Assembly (NCBI GenBank): GCA_934045905.1
Contig: OW203769.1
Coordinates: 27,001,705-27,065,704 of the forward strand
Length of the DNA stretch: 64,000 nt
Origin: Leuctra nigra
Taxonomy: Eukaryota; Arthropoda; Insecta; Plecoptera; Leuctridae
Direction of reading: 5' to 3'
Shown: positions 1 to 13,391 of the stretch, piece by piece
How positions within the stretch are numbered: the stretch's first letter is position 1
How the letters are laid out: every line of letters starts with the position of its first letter
Made by a program: the position numbers and the translations under genes
The notes under the pieces: model-generated
Seen by the model: the letters and a program-made list of their open reading frames with translations, nothing else
What the model was told of the DNA's origin: nothing
Databases searched by the model: none

Positions 1-975
1 CAAACCCAACTCCTCTCCTCCCCTTCCTTTAAGATCGCCATTCAACAGTGTTTAGTCTATTTTATGTCTGTCAGAGCAATGTTTTTCAGACGTAAACATA
101 TATTTTGTCTCCTGATCTAAATGCAAGGGAAAACATTTTGTTGCACAAATTTAATATGTTAATAGTGTTGTGTCTAGACACAGTATGAGTAGTCCAGACA
201 GAGTGAGAGGGAAAGGCAGAGATAGACAACATGTGGCAGTCTACCACAGCTCTGTTTACAAACATCCACCTTGGATTTACTGGGAAAAAAGCTTGGTATG
301 CGTGTATAAGACGCAGGGCTGTTTTCAGAATCAAAATATTGACATATAATTGCGTCTTATACACGAGTTAATACGGTAGTTGAAGTTAAGTTACTTCATG
401 AAAAAAGGAACTTACAGCAATGACTCATGCAGCTGCACTGACTGCCAGTGGAAACTTGTTTTGATGGCAGATCGCTACTACGGAAGTATAAGTTGGGAAA
501 TTTTGGGAAGATTGCTGAAAAAGTAGAGTCTGTTCAAACGAAAAAAGGAACTTTGCAAGTAACGTAACGTAATATAGACGTTACATCAATAAAGGAACTT
601 TATCAGTTAAAGTTCCCGACTGAAAAAAAGGAACTAAGTTACCACTAGAGTTCCTGAAATGTAACGCGTTACTTTCGTTAAGTTACTACTCAACACTGGA
701 ACAGACCTCATGCAACAAATAATAACAGCGCATACAAACATTCTAAAATATTAAAACAGGCAAAACAAATACTAAGTAAATTTAACCTTGGGATTGGAGA
801 CAAGATGCTTTGGTCAATTGGTTTGCCAGAATACATCTCGCAAACCGATGTTGTTAAATAGGCTTATAATTACCTACCAAACGTTACTCTGCTTAGGTAA
901 CTAATAAACCTGTGATATTAAGATGCAGTTGCAATAAGATCTACAGGTGTCTGGAATGTCATGCCAGCAGCGTAC
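1..975. other. Non-coding stretch left of the last visible MDN1 exon
   Basis: No supported coding sequence is seen. Because MDN1 is truncated at the window edge and transcribed leftward, this is most simply MDN1 intron sequence. It contains a short hairpin with 14-bp arms at 301-314 and 352-365 (GCGTCTTATACACG and its complement). It also holds a low-complexity segment at about 400-700 in which 'aaaggaactt' and 'aacgttac' motifs recur, probably a decayed repeat. No RNA gene was recognised. Confidence 0.5.
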
Positions 976-3900
976 CTGTAGTGCGGCTTGTGTCCCGTGC
1001 CGTCTGCCAGCGATGCCAGCGCCTGCGCGCGGACGTTGAGATAGAACGTGACGAGGTGGTCCAGCTTGGCGTCGGACAGCGACAGTCCGCGCAGGTACGA
1101 GCCCGACAGCTGCGTCAGGTCCGTGCGCTCCGTCAGCTCAGACACAAACAGCTCCGTGAACCTGCGTCGGGCGTGCGATGTCATATTACTTTCATTGTGG
1201 GGTACATATCAACATTCAACATCAAGTGTGTATGAAAAGAGTTGGAGCACCAGTAGTGATGGGGATGGCTCTCAAAAGTATTCATGAAAATGTCAATATG
1301 GAAATTTGAGAATTTCCATATTTTATGGTGTGGTTTAGGATCTAGATCAAACTTGTAAGTGCTACATTGTTTGCTACGGTATCCATAAAATAAATGATTA
1401 CTCAGGCAAGTGCACACAGATTAAAACCAAAGAATTATCAGCAGAAATCCTGCATTTCTTTAAAAACACATGATCAAGAGCAAATTTTTTTTTTTTTTTA
1501 ATTTTGATAGGATGCACAATTGTCTAGGCGTTGAAACACTTTTACCTAAATACTCTTTTTAGTAATCATTTACTCCATTTGCATAAACTTTATCCTAATT
1601 TAACACTTAATTTTAAAACTCTCCAGTGGGGAGGGAGGGGGGGAGAGGGCACTGAAATGCAAAGCATAACCAGCTAGTCCTAGCCAATTCCCCCCCCCCC
1701 CCCCCCCCCCCTAGTGTTGGTAGGATAGGACCCCTGAACAAATGTCATGTACCAGGATCATAATTATTATTTATTTACTAAGTACGAATATTCATTATTG
1801 CTTTACAAAATAATTATTCTCAGGAGAATCTTAGTTGTTTTGGTGCTATGATACCCACACCACATGGCCATGAAACAGTTTCGCATTGAGTCCGGAATGT
1901 TAAGAGTGACGGCCCCACCTGTTCCTGAGTCCGACCGGCAGCTCCTTCTTGCCGACGTCCGTGGCCGGATTCATGCAGGCGAACAGACGGAAGTTGCGGT
2001 GCCTGGCGACGGCCGCCTTGTCCCCGCGCTCCAGCATGTGCAGCGAGCCCGTGCTGCCCTCCAGCAGGCCGGACAGACACTCCAGCGTCTCCGCAGACGC
2101 CAGGTTGATCTCGTCCAGAAGCACCCACCAGCCTGGCAAGCAAGATACAGTTACACCATTTCTTGCTCAAACTACTTACAGGAAAACTTCACATGTTTTT
2201 CTCATGTTGATAAAAATTGGATTGTTTTCTTTTACCTTCAGGTTTCAAATATTTCAACTGGAAAATTACCTATGAAAATTGAAAATTTTGGTCAGATTCA
2301 AACAATCCAACTGTCCACCTGACTGAATGCACCTGACTGGACATATTTTAACCAGTTCGGTTTAAATAAACATCAATTGATAATTGCCACTTCACTTAAA
2401 ACAAGATGTAGGTATCCATTAAAATAATTAATGTGATGAAAATTTCAAATCAATGGATTGATTGGTCTGCTGATAGGTCTGCATGTATTTATGCTTGTCA
2501 CCAGCCCCACATAATGTTCATAGTTTTGCAGTGAGAGGAGGAGTATCCATACATGCAATGCACTTGACAAAGGAAAGATCAAAACATTATAGAATAAGTG
2601 CCCAGAGCTTTTAACATTTCGATGACCTCAAAATGGTTTTCTAATCCTTTTCATTAATAATTTCTCCAGCATAATGTAATCATAATAAATTTTAAAAATA
2701 TTAACAAAGTTATATAATTAAAAAAATACCCATTTGGACATGTCCTATGACTCCCTGGTATTTTCTTATTGACTTTAGAAGGTTGAAGCTAATAGTAGGT
2801 AACATTATTCATTACATTAGTGATATTTGCACGATAACAATTGACACAAAATATCCGTGTACTCACCCTCTCTGAGCGCCTGCACGAGACTGCCCTCGAT
2901 GAACGCGAACGCCATCGCGCCGGCGTTGCGCAGCTTGGCCTCCAGCTTGTCGACGCGGTCGGCCATGACAGTCCAACGCAGCTCGAGGTTGGCGTCGGAG
3001 CGGTCAGAGAGGTCTCGCGCGACCACCGCTACAACCTGCTTCATGAGGCGACACAGGGCGCGCCACCGCTGCTGGTTGTAGCAGATCTGCAGCAGCCATT
3101 GTTACGTGTACGTTACAAACAACACTGCACCCGATGATTTACAATCAGTTTCATTTGAATAGCATTTTTACTTTGGCTAAGTGTACCTACAATAAAAATT
3201 TCAGCTGCCTATTATTATTTTATGATTCTCACAAGAAAATAGCAAATTGCAGTATTCTTTTGACTTAGATTGCTGCAACTTGCATACAATTAATCTTACA
3301 TGTATTTTTGTAGGTAGGTAGGTAGGTACATGTGATTTTTAAAAAGAAACCCTTACTTCTTCAAGAATTATTAGTGAAAGTAGGTGATTTATTACTAAAA
3401 AAAAATTTACCAAAATTAGAATTGAAGAAAATAGTATTAGTACCTACATGATGAGAGTAGGGAAAGTTAAACTTTTAACAGACTACTTAGTGTGAGAATG
3501 CAGTTCTCACCATTTCTAGCAAGCAATACTAGAATGAAACACCTCGGAAGTCCTAATAAGCCAAGCGTTATAAATCCTGGAGAGAACTCACCCCCATGTT
3601 GCGCACGAGGTTGTCGACCCTGGCCGCGGGGTACGTGGCGCGCAGTGCCGCCTCCAGGTCCTCGCGCACTGGATACGCCACGTGCTTGACGTCCACCGGC
3701 TTGTAGCCGCCGAGCAGGTCGGCCGCGTCCGACTGCTGGTTCATGTTGATGGCGACCAGACGACGTCCGACGCGCGCTGCCAGGTGCTGCACGGCCGACG
3801 TCTTCCCCGTGCCTGTCTCGCCGACCAGCAGCGCCGGCTCGTTGTGCGCCACGCACGCCTGCACGCTCTCCAGCAGGCACGCCGCAGGACGCGTCAGGCA

Positions 3901-6900
3901 GAACACGCCGGGGCTGGCGGCGCACACAGAATTAGTTAGTCGGATGCATGTTAAGGTGGGACACTCAAATGTATCATAGCCTTCTTTAAAAAAAAACGCA
4001 AATGTTCTCTTAGGAGGCTGTGGATACTGTAAGTGGCAACACTGAATTTGTAGTTCTCACCCCTCAAATCTCAAACAACCAATCAGAGTGCACCTCCCAT
4101 GAGACAGCTGTTCTCTGAGTCTTTCAAACAGTGTTGCCAAGTTATATTTTCACTAAAACCCTCCTAGCTCATTAAAACCTTCAGGAACATAGTATCTAAA
4201 AATTTAAAAAATACTAGATCATTTGATACCTACACTACACCACAATAGACCAGCTGTTTTACAAAAAATCTTAGGTCAGGAAGTCAGTCTCAAACCATTT
4301 TGAAGTGGTACGAGAATTGTTTCTAGCATGGCCACCATGTTAAAATAGAGGTTAAAACTAAAAGCAATACCTACTTTGAAGTGATATCTATCTAGGAAAT
4401 TTGTTCAGTTTGCATACTTTTTCTTAGCATATTATGGTGCATAATGAAATTTTATATACCTAAAATATATTGAATTTCGTTGATTTCTTAGGAAAGGGGA
4501 AATTTGATGGTCCCTCCTTAAACACTTGACACAATTCTTTAAACCTACATACAAATAGTTCAAGCAATAACAAACACAGAAATAATAACTAATAATAAGT
4601 CTGCATATGGCTGACATGAGGATGTGTAAGCGCACACGGAGATATTGAACGGAGGATGAAGTACCTGGCTGGTGTGAATCCCGGGGCGATCTCGGTCTGC
4701 ACGCGGCCGGTGGTGAAGTGTGTGTTGGTGCGGCTGATGTTGGGCTTGTACGCGGTGCAGTAGTACGTCGCCTGCGCCTCCGTCAGTCCCAGGCACGCGG
4801 CGATGCGAACCGCCAGCTTCAGCACACTCTCTGCGCGACCGGACATTAAGAGAAGAGTTATTTACAGAAGATCATTGAAAACAATGCAAAACTTTACTGT
4901 TAGGTACTAAAAATCTAAACGTCGATTATTTATTATTCCTCAAGGTAAGCAATTACTCAGTATAGCCTGTTTTTTTTAGATAGGTACCTTCAAAGCAGCA
5001 AAGGAGACGCTCCATTTTAAAACGGTGATTTAAGTTCTGTACATTTTATTTAGAAAAAGAACTTGTTAAAAGTACAATCTAATTTTCAGATATTGTACTT
5101 AGTGAAAGTTTAACCTTAACTAAAAACTGAAAAGTAATAATTTTCAAAAATGTATGGTACCAATGTACAAATAAAACACACATTATAAGTCTTGAAGAAT
5201 TCTCACTTGTAGTAATTATTACTCTGTCAAGTTTGGTGGCCTTGTCAGTTGCCATTGAATAATAGAAATCATTTGGTTCATAATTGAAGTGCCACATGCA
5301 TGAAGTAGATTTAACTGCATGATTAAAAATAAAGAAAATCGGTTTGAGTTGAGAATTAAAAGGCTGAAGTAAAGCGACATAAATTTGCATATGCACTCAC
5401 TACCATCACTACTTAACAGAACTATTGTAAAGTTTAAGTTATTTCCTAACACCTTGGTAATCATATTCTAGTGCCTATCCACTCATCATATCGAAGGTGA
5501 GACAGTCCCAATGCCCCACCTGGTTTGCTGATGTTCTGGCAGAAGATGTCGAGAGCGTCTTGGAATATCTTGAGCGTGGAGTCGCGCGACGTGATGTCAA
5601 ACGTCTCGACGTTGCGCGTGCACCACTTGATGAGGTCGCGCGTGGACGAGAGCCGGCCGACGGTGCGAGACTCCGACGTCGGCTCTCTCAATGTCGAGAA
5701 CACGTCTACCATGCGAGATGCCACCGACTTCAGCTTCGGAAACTAAAGGAAGACTACAATTACAACTGGTGGAATACAATGGTGGATTTAAATGAGGTGA
5801 TCTATACTGTTAAATTGGGGAAACCAAAGTGAGAACCAAATATTTATTAAAAGACAAATGTAGATTTCCTCACTAATTTACTTATGTTATATAGGTAAGT
5901 GAGAATCATTTGCAAATTGCATACTTAAGAGGGGAAACTTTTTAAAAACTAATACGACCGTTATTGTAGGTAGGTATACTTATAATAATAATCTTCCTCC
6001 CGGTTCCAAGAGTTGGGTCGGGGGGTGGCGAAGCCACCATATTTTAATTTAATTTTGTAGGTATTTTATCGACCTGTAGGCACTGTTTGTACCCCTCCAG
6101 TTCAAGGTGGAGAATTGCAAAATAAAATTTCATAAGAATTAACTACTTACAGGTAGTGAACCGCAACCGATCTGTGGATTGGGATTTTCTTGAAAAACCA
6201 GTATTTTGCAAGCCCCTCAGTGAGCTCAACCCAAGAGAAGGCTCGGCATAACAATGGGGCATTGTGCACGTACAGGTAAAGTAGGGGACTGGAAAATAAA
6301 ATGACCCTTTTCCAATCCACAGATCGCCTGCTGGTCACTTTCCTACTCTTTTAACTTTAATTTGATGTTTGAATAAATCGGCCTGGTATTGTGAAGTGGG
6401 CATATGATTTTTAAAGTGTTGAAATAGTTTCTAATAAATGTTCAGGTCCCATGGCACTATGTAGCATCCACAGCGCACAGACCAACTTCCAATCACGATG
6501 CACCGATCTATTGCCCCGTGTAGCATCCACCGCGCACAGACACGGATCATACCATGGTCTCGACGAGGGTGACGAGTTGGCCGTAGTCGAGGGGATCGAG
6601 GTTTATCTGCACCCAGTGCTTCTCCAGCAGCGCAGACGCAGCGCCATGACCTCCCAGCGTCCTGCGCAACGTCAACAACATACTCGTTACTGTCGGGAGC
6701 CCGGGGGTTCTTAAATCCAAAAATAGTGGTTGTCAAGAGTAAAAGTTTGGCAAATTTCAACAAAATAACTAATAATTTAAATAATAATTTAAAATAATAT
6801 TTTAACTAATAATTTAAATCTAATTTTAATTAGATTTAAATTAAATCTCCTACCTAACCTACCATTAAAATACAAAAATAATTAAAAATTAATATATTGG

Positions 6901-9900
6901 AGGGGAAAAAGATCCCAGAGGTTGTATAATCACTGCAAAGAAAATAACCTCTCACCTCTTTGGGTGCAATGCTTAAGTAAATATTGTTTTTATTGCTGGT
7001 CACATGGTATGGTATCACTTGAATAGCCTTAAATCTTATCGTGCAATACAGTTTTTTTCTCACTACTATAATATGCTGTTCAACTTATGTGTGACATAAG
7101 CCACTTCAGCATCGGATGGGATGACCTTGGCTCTGTCATGATGACTATTTCAACTTTCAAGTATTTAAGTTGAACAGCTAGTAGTATGTACTAGTCCTCT
7201 AATGTACACTCCTGGACACTGAAATTGGCCCGAGGTCAATGTTCAAGTGGTACTACGGCTAGTATTTAACATTTTATTTTAATGTAACTTTTTGGCACAA
7301 AAACGGATGGCTAGTGTGAGTTTAGGGCAGAAAAATTACTTTAAATAAATAAATAAATAACTACTAGCCGTAGTGCCACTAGAACATTGACCGCGAGCCA
7401 ATTTCAGTGTCCAGGAGTGTACATTTTCAGGAGAAGGAAAATATTGCACACTTGAGGATGTACAACCTTGGTCAGAAATATTGAAGGTAAACTGCTAAGT
7501 TGGAGATTGAATTACCGTAAATATCTGTTAAATGGAGGAATAATTATTTGTTAATGAGGTGTTAAGTTGGTTCTTATGGATAATCAAGTTTTAAAAAAGG
7601 ACTTAAATACTAGAATTTTGCAAGCAATTTCTGTGACCGGGGAAGTACCAAATTGTCTCTAAAGTCATTGAGGATTACGGAACACTCCATTACCGTTGCG
7701 TGAGAAAGAGTTGGAAGCCTGGCGCGGGTCTCACAGCCTCCCGATATCCCGGTACCGCCAGCTCGCCCGTCTCGAGGAGGGCGGTGACGATGGTGGCCAC
7801 GTCCACGGCAGCCGAGTCTACGTCCTCCAGCAGCAGCCAATCACCTTCCAGCACGGCTCTCGTCAACACTCCGGCAGTCCACACGAACTCGCCGGCCACG
7901 TCCGTGCACTGGTACGTCCCGAGGAGCGTCTTGCTGTCCGTCTGGTCGCCCAGCTGCACCTTGACGAAGTGCGACGCGCGACGACCTGGCAACATGGCAA
8001 ACCAATAATCACAAGTTAGTGTTTCAATATTGGTATTATGCAAAACCATATTTGTTCAAAATATGTTCGCGACTGCAGGTTCATTTACTCCGTTGCCTGT
8101 AGGAGTTTAGGTACACCTGGGTGCCTATTCTCTTTTTGATATCGTCGCGACCGAATTCATTTCGGCGTAATGCTATCTTAATGGCAGTGAAATGAATTCG
8201 GTCGCGACGAGATCAAAAAAAGATATAAAATAGGTACCCTGTTCTACTCTTGTGCTCCCGAAGTAGCCAACTCAAACACCCGCCGTGGCATTCACCCTGT
8301 TCTAATCCTCTTCATGTGGCCGAACCACCGAAACCTCTCTCTGCCCAGTTTAAACCCCCCCATCTCACTTCTTATCTTCTTACTTTGGACCTTGTCCATT
8401 CTTGTAACCCACTTCACATTTCTCAAGAAATTCATCCCCGCTGCCTGAAGCTGATCCATTTCCTTTCCTCCCGCTGACCACGTTAAATTAGAAGGAATTT
8501 CAAAATCAAAGGATGAGAAATTTCTGCATACAAAAGCTGCATAATATGTAATTATTTGGTACTGTTATAGAACTAGATCTAGCTGAAAGCAGTGCCAGTG
8601 CCTACCTGTTAGTTTGGCCAAGTGCTCGACGAGTGCAGTTTTCCCGCAGCCGACGGGCCCTTTCAGGCACACTGCCTTCCCATTGGCCACCGCCAGAGCG
8701 ATGTGACGGAGGTTGAACTCGTCCGCTGCCAGAAACCACGACGCTTGTACCTGAACATCATATGGAATCTGTAGCAAGCAATCAACTAAATATCCTACTA
8801 CCTATTAGTACCTATACAAGTAGGTACTTGTAGTATAAAACTACACTGCGTTTCACATTTAGCTAGGTGTGGCCCCTAATTTTGCAAATAACAGGTTTTT
8901 TGTCCATCCCTCAGTCGCTGTGTAAAATTGCGCATCAATCTCAATTATGTCAATCTTTGTGAAACAAGTGTAGGTACCTACATTTAGTACACTAGGAAAA
9001 CGCTCTGTGTAACGCGTTGATGAGCGAGCACGGATACACGCAACACCTCGAACCGAAATTATGTCTATCGAATGTCATTAAAAGCCAATAATAGGGAAGT
9101 CTCGTGAAATTTTATTCCAGTTAATTTTTAATGATCAACATAAATAACAATGATAAACACACTTATCGTCAGCGAAATTTAAAATTTTTATTAATAAAAA
9201 TCAAATTCAAATGTCATTAGATATTTTGGCGGGAAAAACGGAAGGCAACGAGAATCAGAATTGTGATGTCATTTCCAAGCCTCCAACAATGTGTTACCAT
9301 GGTGATTTCTTTGTTGCCATGGCAATATAGCTCATTATGATGTCACTGTCAATTTTCCTGTTTTAAAATTGTAAGAAATATATCAATCTTTGTAAATTAA
9401 TTCCTTTAAAACTATTCATCTCACAACAAAAATAATACCAAATCTGTGTTCAGCAGCATCTCAACTTTCATAAAATAACTATTATTCTAAAATCTAATTC
9501 TAAGGAGACTTCCCTATTCTTTAGTTTCGTCACATACTTGTATAAAAATCTTCAAAATCTCCAAAAATATTGGTGCCAATCCTTGCTAAGTTTTAAGTTG
9601 ATCGATTAAACCTTTATGATTGAACGGTTCCTTGTTAATTTTCAACAATCACAGGATCTCGTTCAAAAAATATACCTGGGACCACTCATATGATATGATA
9701 TGTAGTGTGTGTACACAATATCAGATCAATCTGTTGAACGGTCATTATTAGTTTCATATCGTTGTAACTTTCTGCTCTAACTACCTTGCCTTGAACTGTA
9801 GATTCGAAGTCGCCGTGAATTTGACAGCCAACACGCAAAATGTCCCTAAATTGACAAAAACTTTTGAAAATAACGACAGATTAGAGTGAAAATTGGCAAA

Positions 9901-12900
9901 AATACTTTAAATGTTGGTACCAATGACCATGCGAAGTTTTTAGTTGGTCGGTCAATCGGTTCCAGTTTAAATTTCAAAAATCACAGGAAAAATGGTTTAA
10001 AATTTGAACCAATTGGAGGATTTGGCTGAAATTTTTTTTGATTGGGTACAATGTTGGTTGCAATGACTTTCCTAAATTTTAAATTGATCGAACCAACCAA
10101 TCGAAAGATAATTTTTATAAAATTTGAACCAATCACAGGATCCCGTTCAGAAAAAAAACCCAGGGATCGCATAGATTACGTTAGTATGTGTAAAAAATTT
10201 CAGATCGATTGGTTGTGCGGTTTGACCTGGGCAGTGCAGGAAAAAAAAAAAAAAAAAAAAAAAAAAAACACACAGAGAAAGTGCCATAAGAGTACCGTGG
10301 TGACGCTCGCTACGCTCGCTCAAAAATTAAATATGGCCCTACAATGAAATGAATGATGGGCTCCGTTGCTAAAATGACTTAAAATTATCATGAAACCTAA
10401 ACTAGGAAAACGCTCAGTGTAACGCGTTGATGAGCGAGCACAGAACATGCAACATCCCCATAGTAACGATGCACGACACGGCACAAGACGATTTTCTCTG
10501 CAATTTTTCATTCTCCATAATACTCAGGATGAATAACAGATCCATTGTGTCGTGAAGTCTTACCTACATACCTTCTCCAGAAATCTCTTGTGACATCCCA
10601 TACTAAACTCGTAAAATTACAATTAATACTTGACTGATTGGGCTTACAATATGTAAAATTTAATATTAAGTTGGTCTTAATCACCATGCAAAATTTGAAC
10701 TTAATGTGAACATTTTTATTGTCGACCAATCAGAAGATATTATTTAAACTTAAACCAATTAGAGGATTTTTCCTTTGTACTGCATCCGATTTTATGCGCT
10801 AGCTCAAAAATGCTTTCATTTTACTTTACATTGTGGATAGCTTGGCTGCTCTACAGGCCTTGCCTTGGAGCAGAAGCTTAAAGAAGGCAGGGATGACAAT
10901 TTAGTATATACATTTTTCAAGATTACGGAATAAAATTACCTTTAAATGACAAAACTTTTGAAAATAACGACAGATTAGACTGAAAATTGGCAAAAATACC
11001 TCAAATGTTGGTACCAATGACCACGCGAAGTTTTAAGTTGATCGGTCAATCTGTTCTAGTTTAAATGTCAAAAATCACATGAAAAATGGTTTTAAATTTT
11101 AACCAATAGGAGGATTTGGCTGAAACTTTTTATGATTGGGTACAATGTTGGTTGCAATGTTTTTGCTAAATTTCAAATTGATCGAAGCAACCAATCAAAA
11201 GATAATTTTTTTAAAATTTGAACCAATCACGGGAGCCCGTTCAAAAACGATCCCAGGGATCTCATAGATTACGTTAGTATGTGTACAAAATTTCAGATCG
11301 ATTGCTTGAGCGGTTTGACCTGGGCTGTGACCACAAAAAAAAAAAAAACACACAGAGAAAGTGCCATAAGAGTACCGTGGTGACGCTTGCTACGCTCGCT
11401 CAAAAACAAAGCAAAAATTACAAACACTAGTGATAGTGTTACTAGTCACTAGTGACAGTGTCTTCTTTGTTTTTATTACTAGTGATACGTTGAAGCTATG
11501 ATCACCACACTTTACAGGGATTGGAAACTGTCTGACAAGCTGGCCATGTGTTTGGTCACCTTGAACACAACAAGCAAAGAACAAGCGGCTGTGATGTCGC
11601 TCTCGTTACACATGTCTTTATCACCCGCCAGAACAGAATTCAAATATTCGACAATGCGCCATCATCTTTAGCAGCGGCAAGTTTGAGAAGCTCTTTAAAA
11701 CCTAAAACCTGGCGACAATTGTGTGAATCAAATTTAAACACTCCAAAAGCGTACTTTTTTCTATTTTGCGGGTCACCGGCCGGAAGTAAGACGGAGCAGG
11801 AAGTAAGAAAGAGCAAAACGGCGGCCCAAACCCTGGGCCGGCTTCATTTAGCATTGGTCTTATGGGAGTGATGTCACAATACGCAGACAGTTTCCGATCC
11901 CTGTAAAGTGTGGTGATCGTAGGTTGAAGAGAGAAGCTTACTTGTCCAGGGTCATATATTGGCAGTTGAATTCCGCCGACTGAGACCACCGTGTTGGAAA
12001 CAATCGGCAAGTCTCCGTCAGAGGCGGCCGTGAGTTGAGGAATCTTCTCCGATGTCCGTCTTCTGATGTCGTAGTGCACTGTGTACGTGTTGCAAGCGTT
12101 CTCCGGCAAGTGCTTCAGCAGGAAACATTGACGTTGACAGTCCGACATGCCAGTCACAGCAGCAATGCATTGGCAAGTCAGCCTATGAAAATCATCCAAT
12201 GGAGTTAATTATTAATAAAATAGGCTAGGAAATAGGAATTGAATATGATATGATTGAAACAAGAAAGTAGGTAGGTAGCAACTATGTATAAAAAATAAAT
12301 GATGCAACTAATGCAGAATTTAATCATGAAATTTTCTAGAATAACCTCCCGAATTTTCATATTCCCCAAAATATTTCTAACTTAGTATGTAGGTACCTAG
12401 ACTGTACTAATTAGTAATTACCTACATGTAAAAAAAATTGCTATAAATCTAGAGTTGGACTTTAATAAAATTGCTATCAATGTCTATGTCAATGTATCGA
12501 TGAGATGTCAACTAATAATGGACAAGGACAATGAACAATTGAGAGTTTCACTTAATAATTTTCAATGCTTACCAAATGATTTGGGGGGACGTATGGTGCA
12601 AAAATGGACCCAAGAGAAGAGACCAGTTTTTTCGGTTACGGAAATGCTCATTTGAGATCAGCAAGAAATTGTAACACGACTTCAACATCTCCTTAATTGA
12701 CTTGTTGTCATCATTAGATAACGTTCTAGTCCTCAGCTGTTCAGCCATAGCGGAGAGAGGAAAGTCACACGACTCAAAATACTTCGCTGAAAACCTTAAG
12801 AAGAAAAGTACCTAGTTAGGAAACAGGCACAAATCACAAAATAATATTAAAGTACATAGAATTGTTTGAAAAACCAACCTGATTACATCCGGGTGCAATC

Positions 12901-13391
12901 TCACAAGGCGTCCGAGAGATATGCACTTGTCTCTCTTACGTCTGGCATTCTCCTTACGATTCTTTGATAATGTCAGAAGTTGTAACACAATTTGCGGAAA
13001 GCAACGAGCAATCTTCTCCGAACAGCCTGGTTTTAAGAGCAGCTCCGACAGAGATCTGAAGAGGTCGTCTATATCCTCTCCCGTTAAAGTCTTGAAAAAA
13101 CAAGCACAGTTATAAATGATAGGTGATAATATAAAAAGTTAAGATTCTTGACTATTTCGATTTGTTCCATGCACAATTAACCTGTAAAAAAAAACTTGTG
13201 ACTGTCAGCAAAAGCCACAGGTAAAAAGTAGGGTTATGATATTTAATATTACTGTAGGTACTACGAATTTAATTAACATGGCATGAAGTTCATCTTACAT
13301 AATTTACATCAAGATAGCTTCTATATTTCTCTTCGTACTCTTGATCAGTCTTAGATAACTGTAACAATCCGTTTTGTATAATCTCAAACAT
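976..13391 (-). CDS. MDN1: Midasin (dynein-related AAA ATPase), N-terminal 13 exons, partial
   Basis: Midasin (Rea1) is a giant nuclear AAA+ ATPase that removes assembly factors from pre-60S ribosomes. Exons in transcript order: 13299-13391 (ATG at 13391), 12879-13090, 12573-12794, 11942-12182, 8606-8750, 7694-7985, 6553-6661, 5520-5742, 4665-4830, 3592-3913, 2867-3086, 1919-2132, 976-1161. Every junction is GT-AG and all phases fit, giving about 881 codons; the family is about 5000 aa, so most of the gene lies beyond base 1. AAA1 has Walker A GPVGCGKT (residues 287-294) and Walker B LLLED (355-359). AAA2 has Walker A GETGTGKT (599-606), MNQQSD, LLGGYKP, Walker B WVLLDE (751-756) and FACMNPATDVGKK. 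Residues 1-256 are the weakly conserved N-terminal region. The divergent LRR-type gene starts 1 kb away. The outer ends of exons 9 and 10 are the least certain, though their phases agree. The 3.2-kb intron 4 holds two transposon copies. Confidence 0.95.
7201..7425. repeat. Inverted-repeat (MITE-like) element in MDN1 intron 6
   Basis: The left arm begins AATGTACACTCCTGGACACT. The right arm is its near-exact reverse complement ending at 7425. The arms are about 65-70 bp and also share a block containing 'ctagccgtagt'. The A/T-rich centre has a short AAATA run. There is no coding capacity. It looks like a non-autonomous foldback element; its superfamily was not determined. Confidence 0.75.
8119..8240. 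repeat. Small palindromic element in MDN1 intron 5
   Basis: The arms, about 50 bp, run from GGGTGCCTATTCTCTTTTTG to CGACCGAATTCATTT and return as their near-perfect reverse complement (about 8188-8240). The loop is about 20 bp. It would fold into a long hairpin if transcribed and is probably a MITE remnant. Confidence 0.75.
8250..8490 (-). pseudogene. RTE-type LINE relic, C-terminal region of the reverse transcriptase ORF
   Basis: Read on the minus strand, this stretch encodes GGKEMDQLQAAGMNFLR, MDKVQSKKIR and FKLGRERFRWFGHMKR. These align with [28 protein letters not shown] and [16 protein letters not shown] in the nearly complete RTE-type element at 22.4-25.5 kb. An in-frame stop after HMKRIRTG and the lack of the upstream domain show it is dead. 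It lies antisense to nothing but is in the same orientation as MDN1, within intron 5. Confidence 0.75.
8992..10326 (+). mobile_element. Non-autonomous repeat element, copy A, in MDN1 intron 4
   Basis: It starts with CTAGGAAAACGCTC followed by a conserved GTAACGCGTTGATGAGCGAG block. It ends with an A-run, CACACAGAGAAAGTGCC and CGCTACGCTCGCTC. The last 470 bp (about 9855-10326) match the end of copy B (10949-11406) almost base for base apart from scattered changes. No long ORF is present. The 5' block recurs four more times in the window, once on the minus strand. I could not assign a class: there are no clear terminal inverted repeats and no certain target-site duplication. Confidence 0.65.
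10402..11406 (+). mobile_element. Non-autonomous repeat element, copy B, tandem to copy A
   Basis: It begins with the same CTAGGAAAACGCTCAGTG block as copy A and ends with the same A-run plus 'gtgccataagagtaccgtgg' tail. It lies only about 75 bp after copy A in the same orientation. It is shorter than copy A because the middle differs. It contains the phrase 'gaccaatcagaagata', which also appears at about 50085 near another family 5' block. This is a repeat inside MDN1 intron 4, not coding. Confidence 0.65.

Noticed and set aside
8992..9040. Hammerhead ribozyme (GGAAAACGC ... TTGATGAG resembles GAAA and CTGATGAG)
   Set aside because: The core C is a T in every copy, and the required stem I/III arrangement around a cleavage triplet cannot be drawn.
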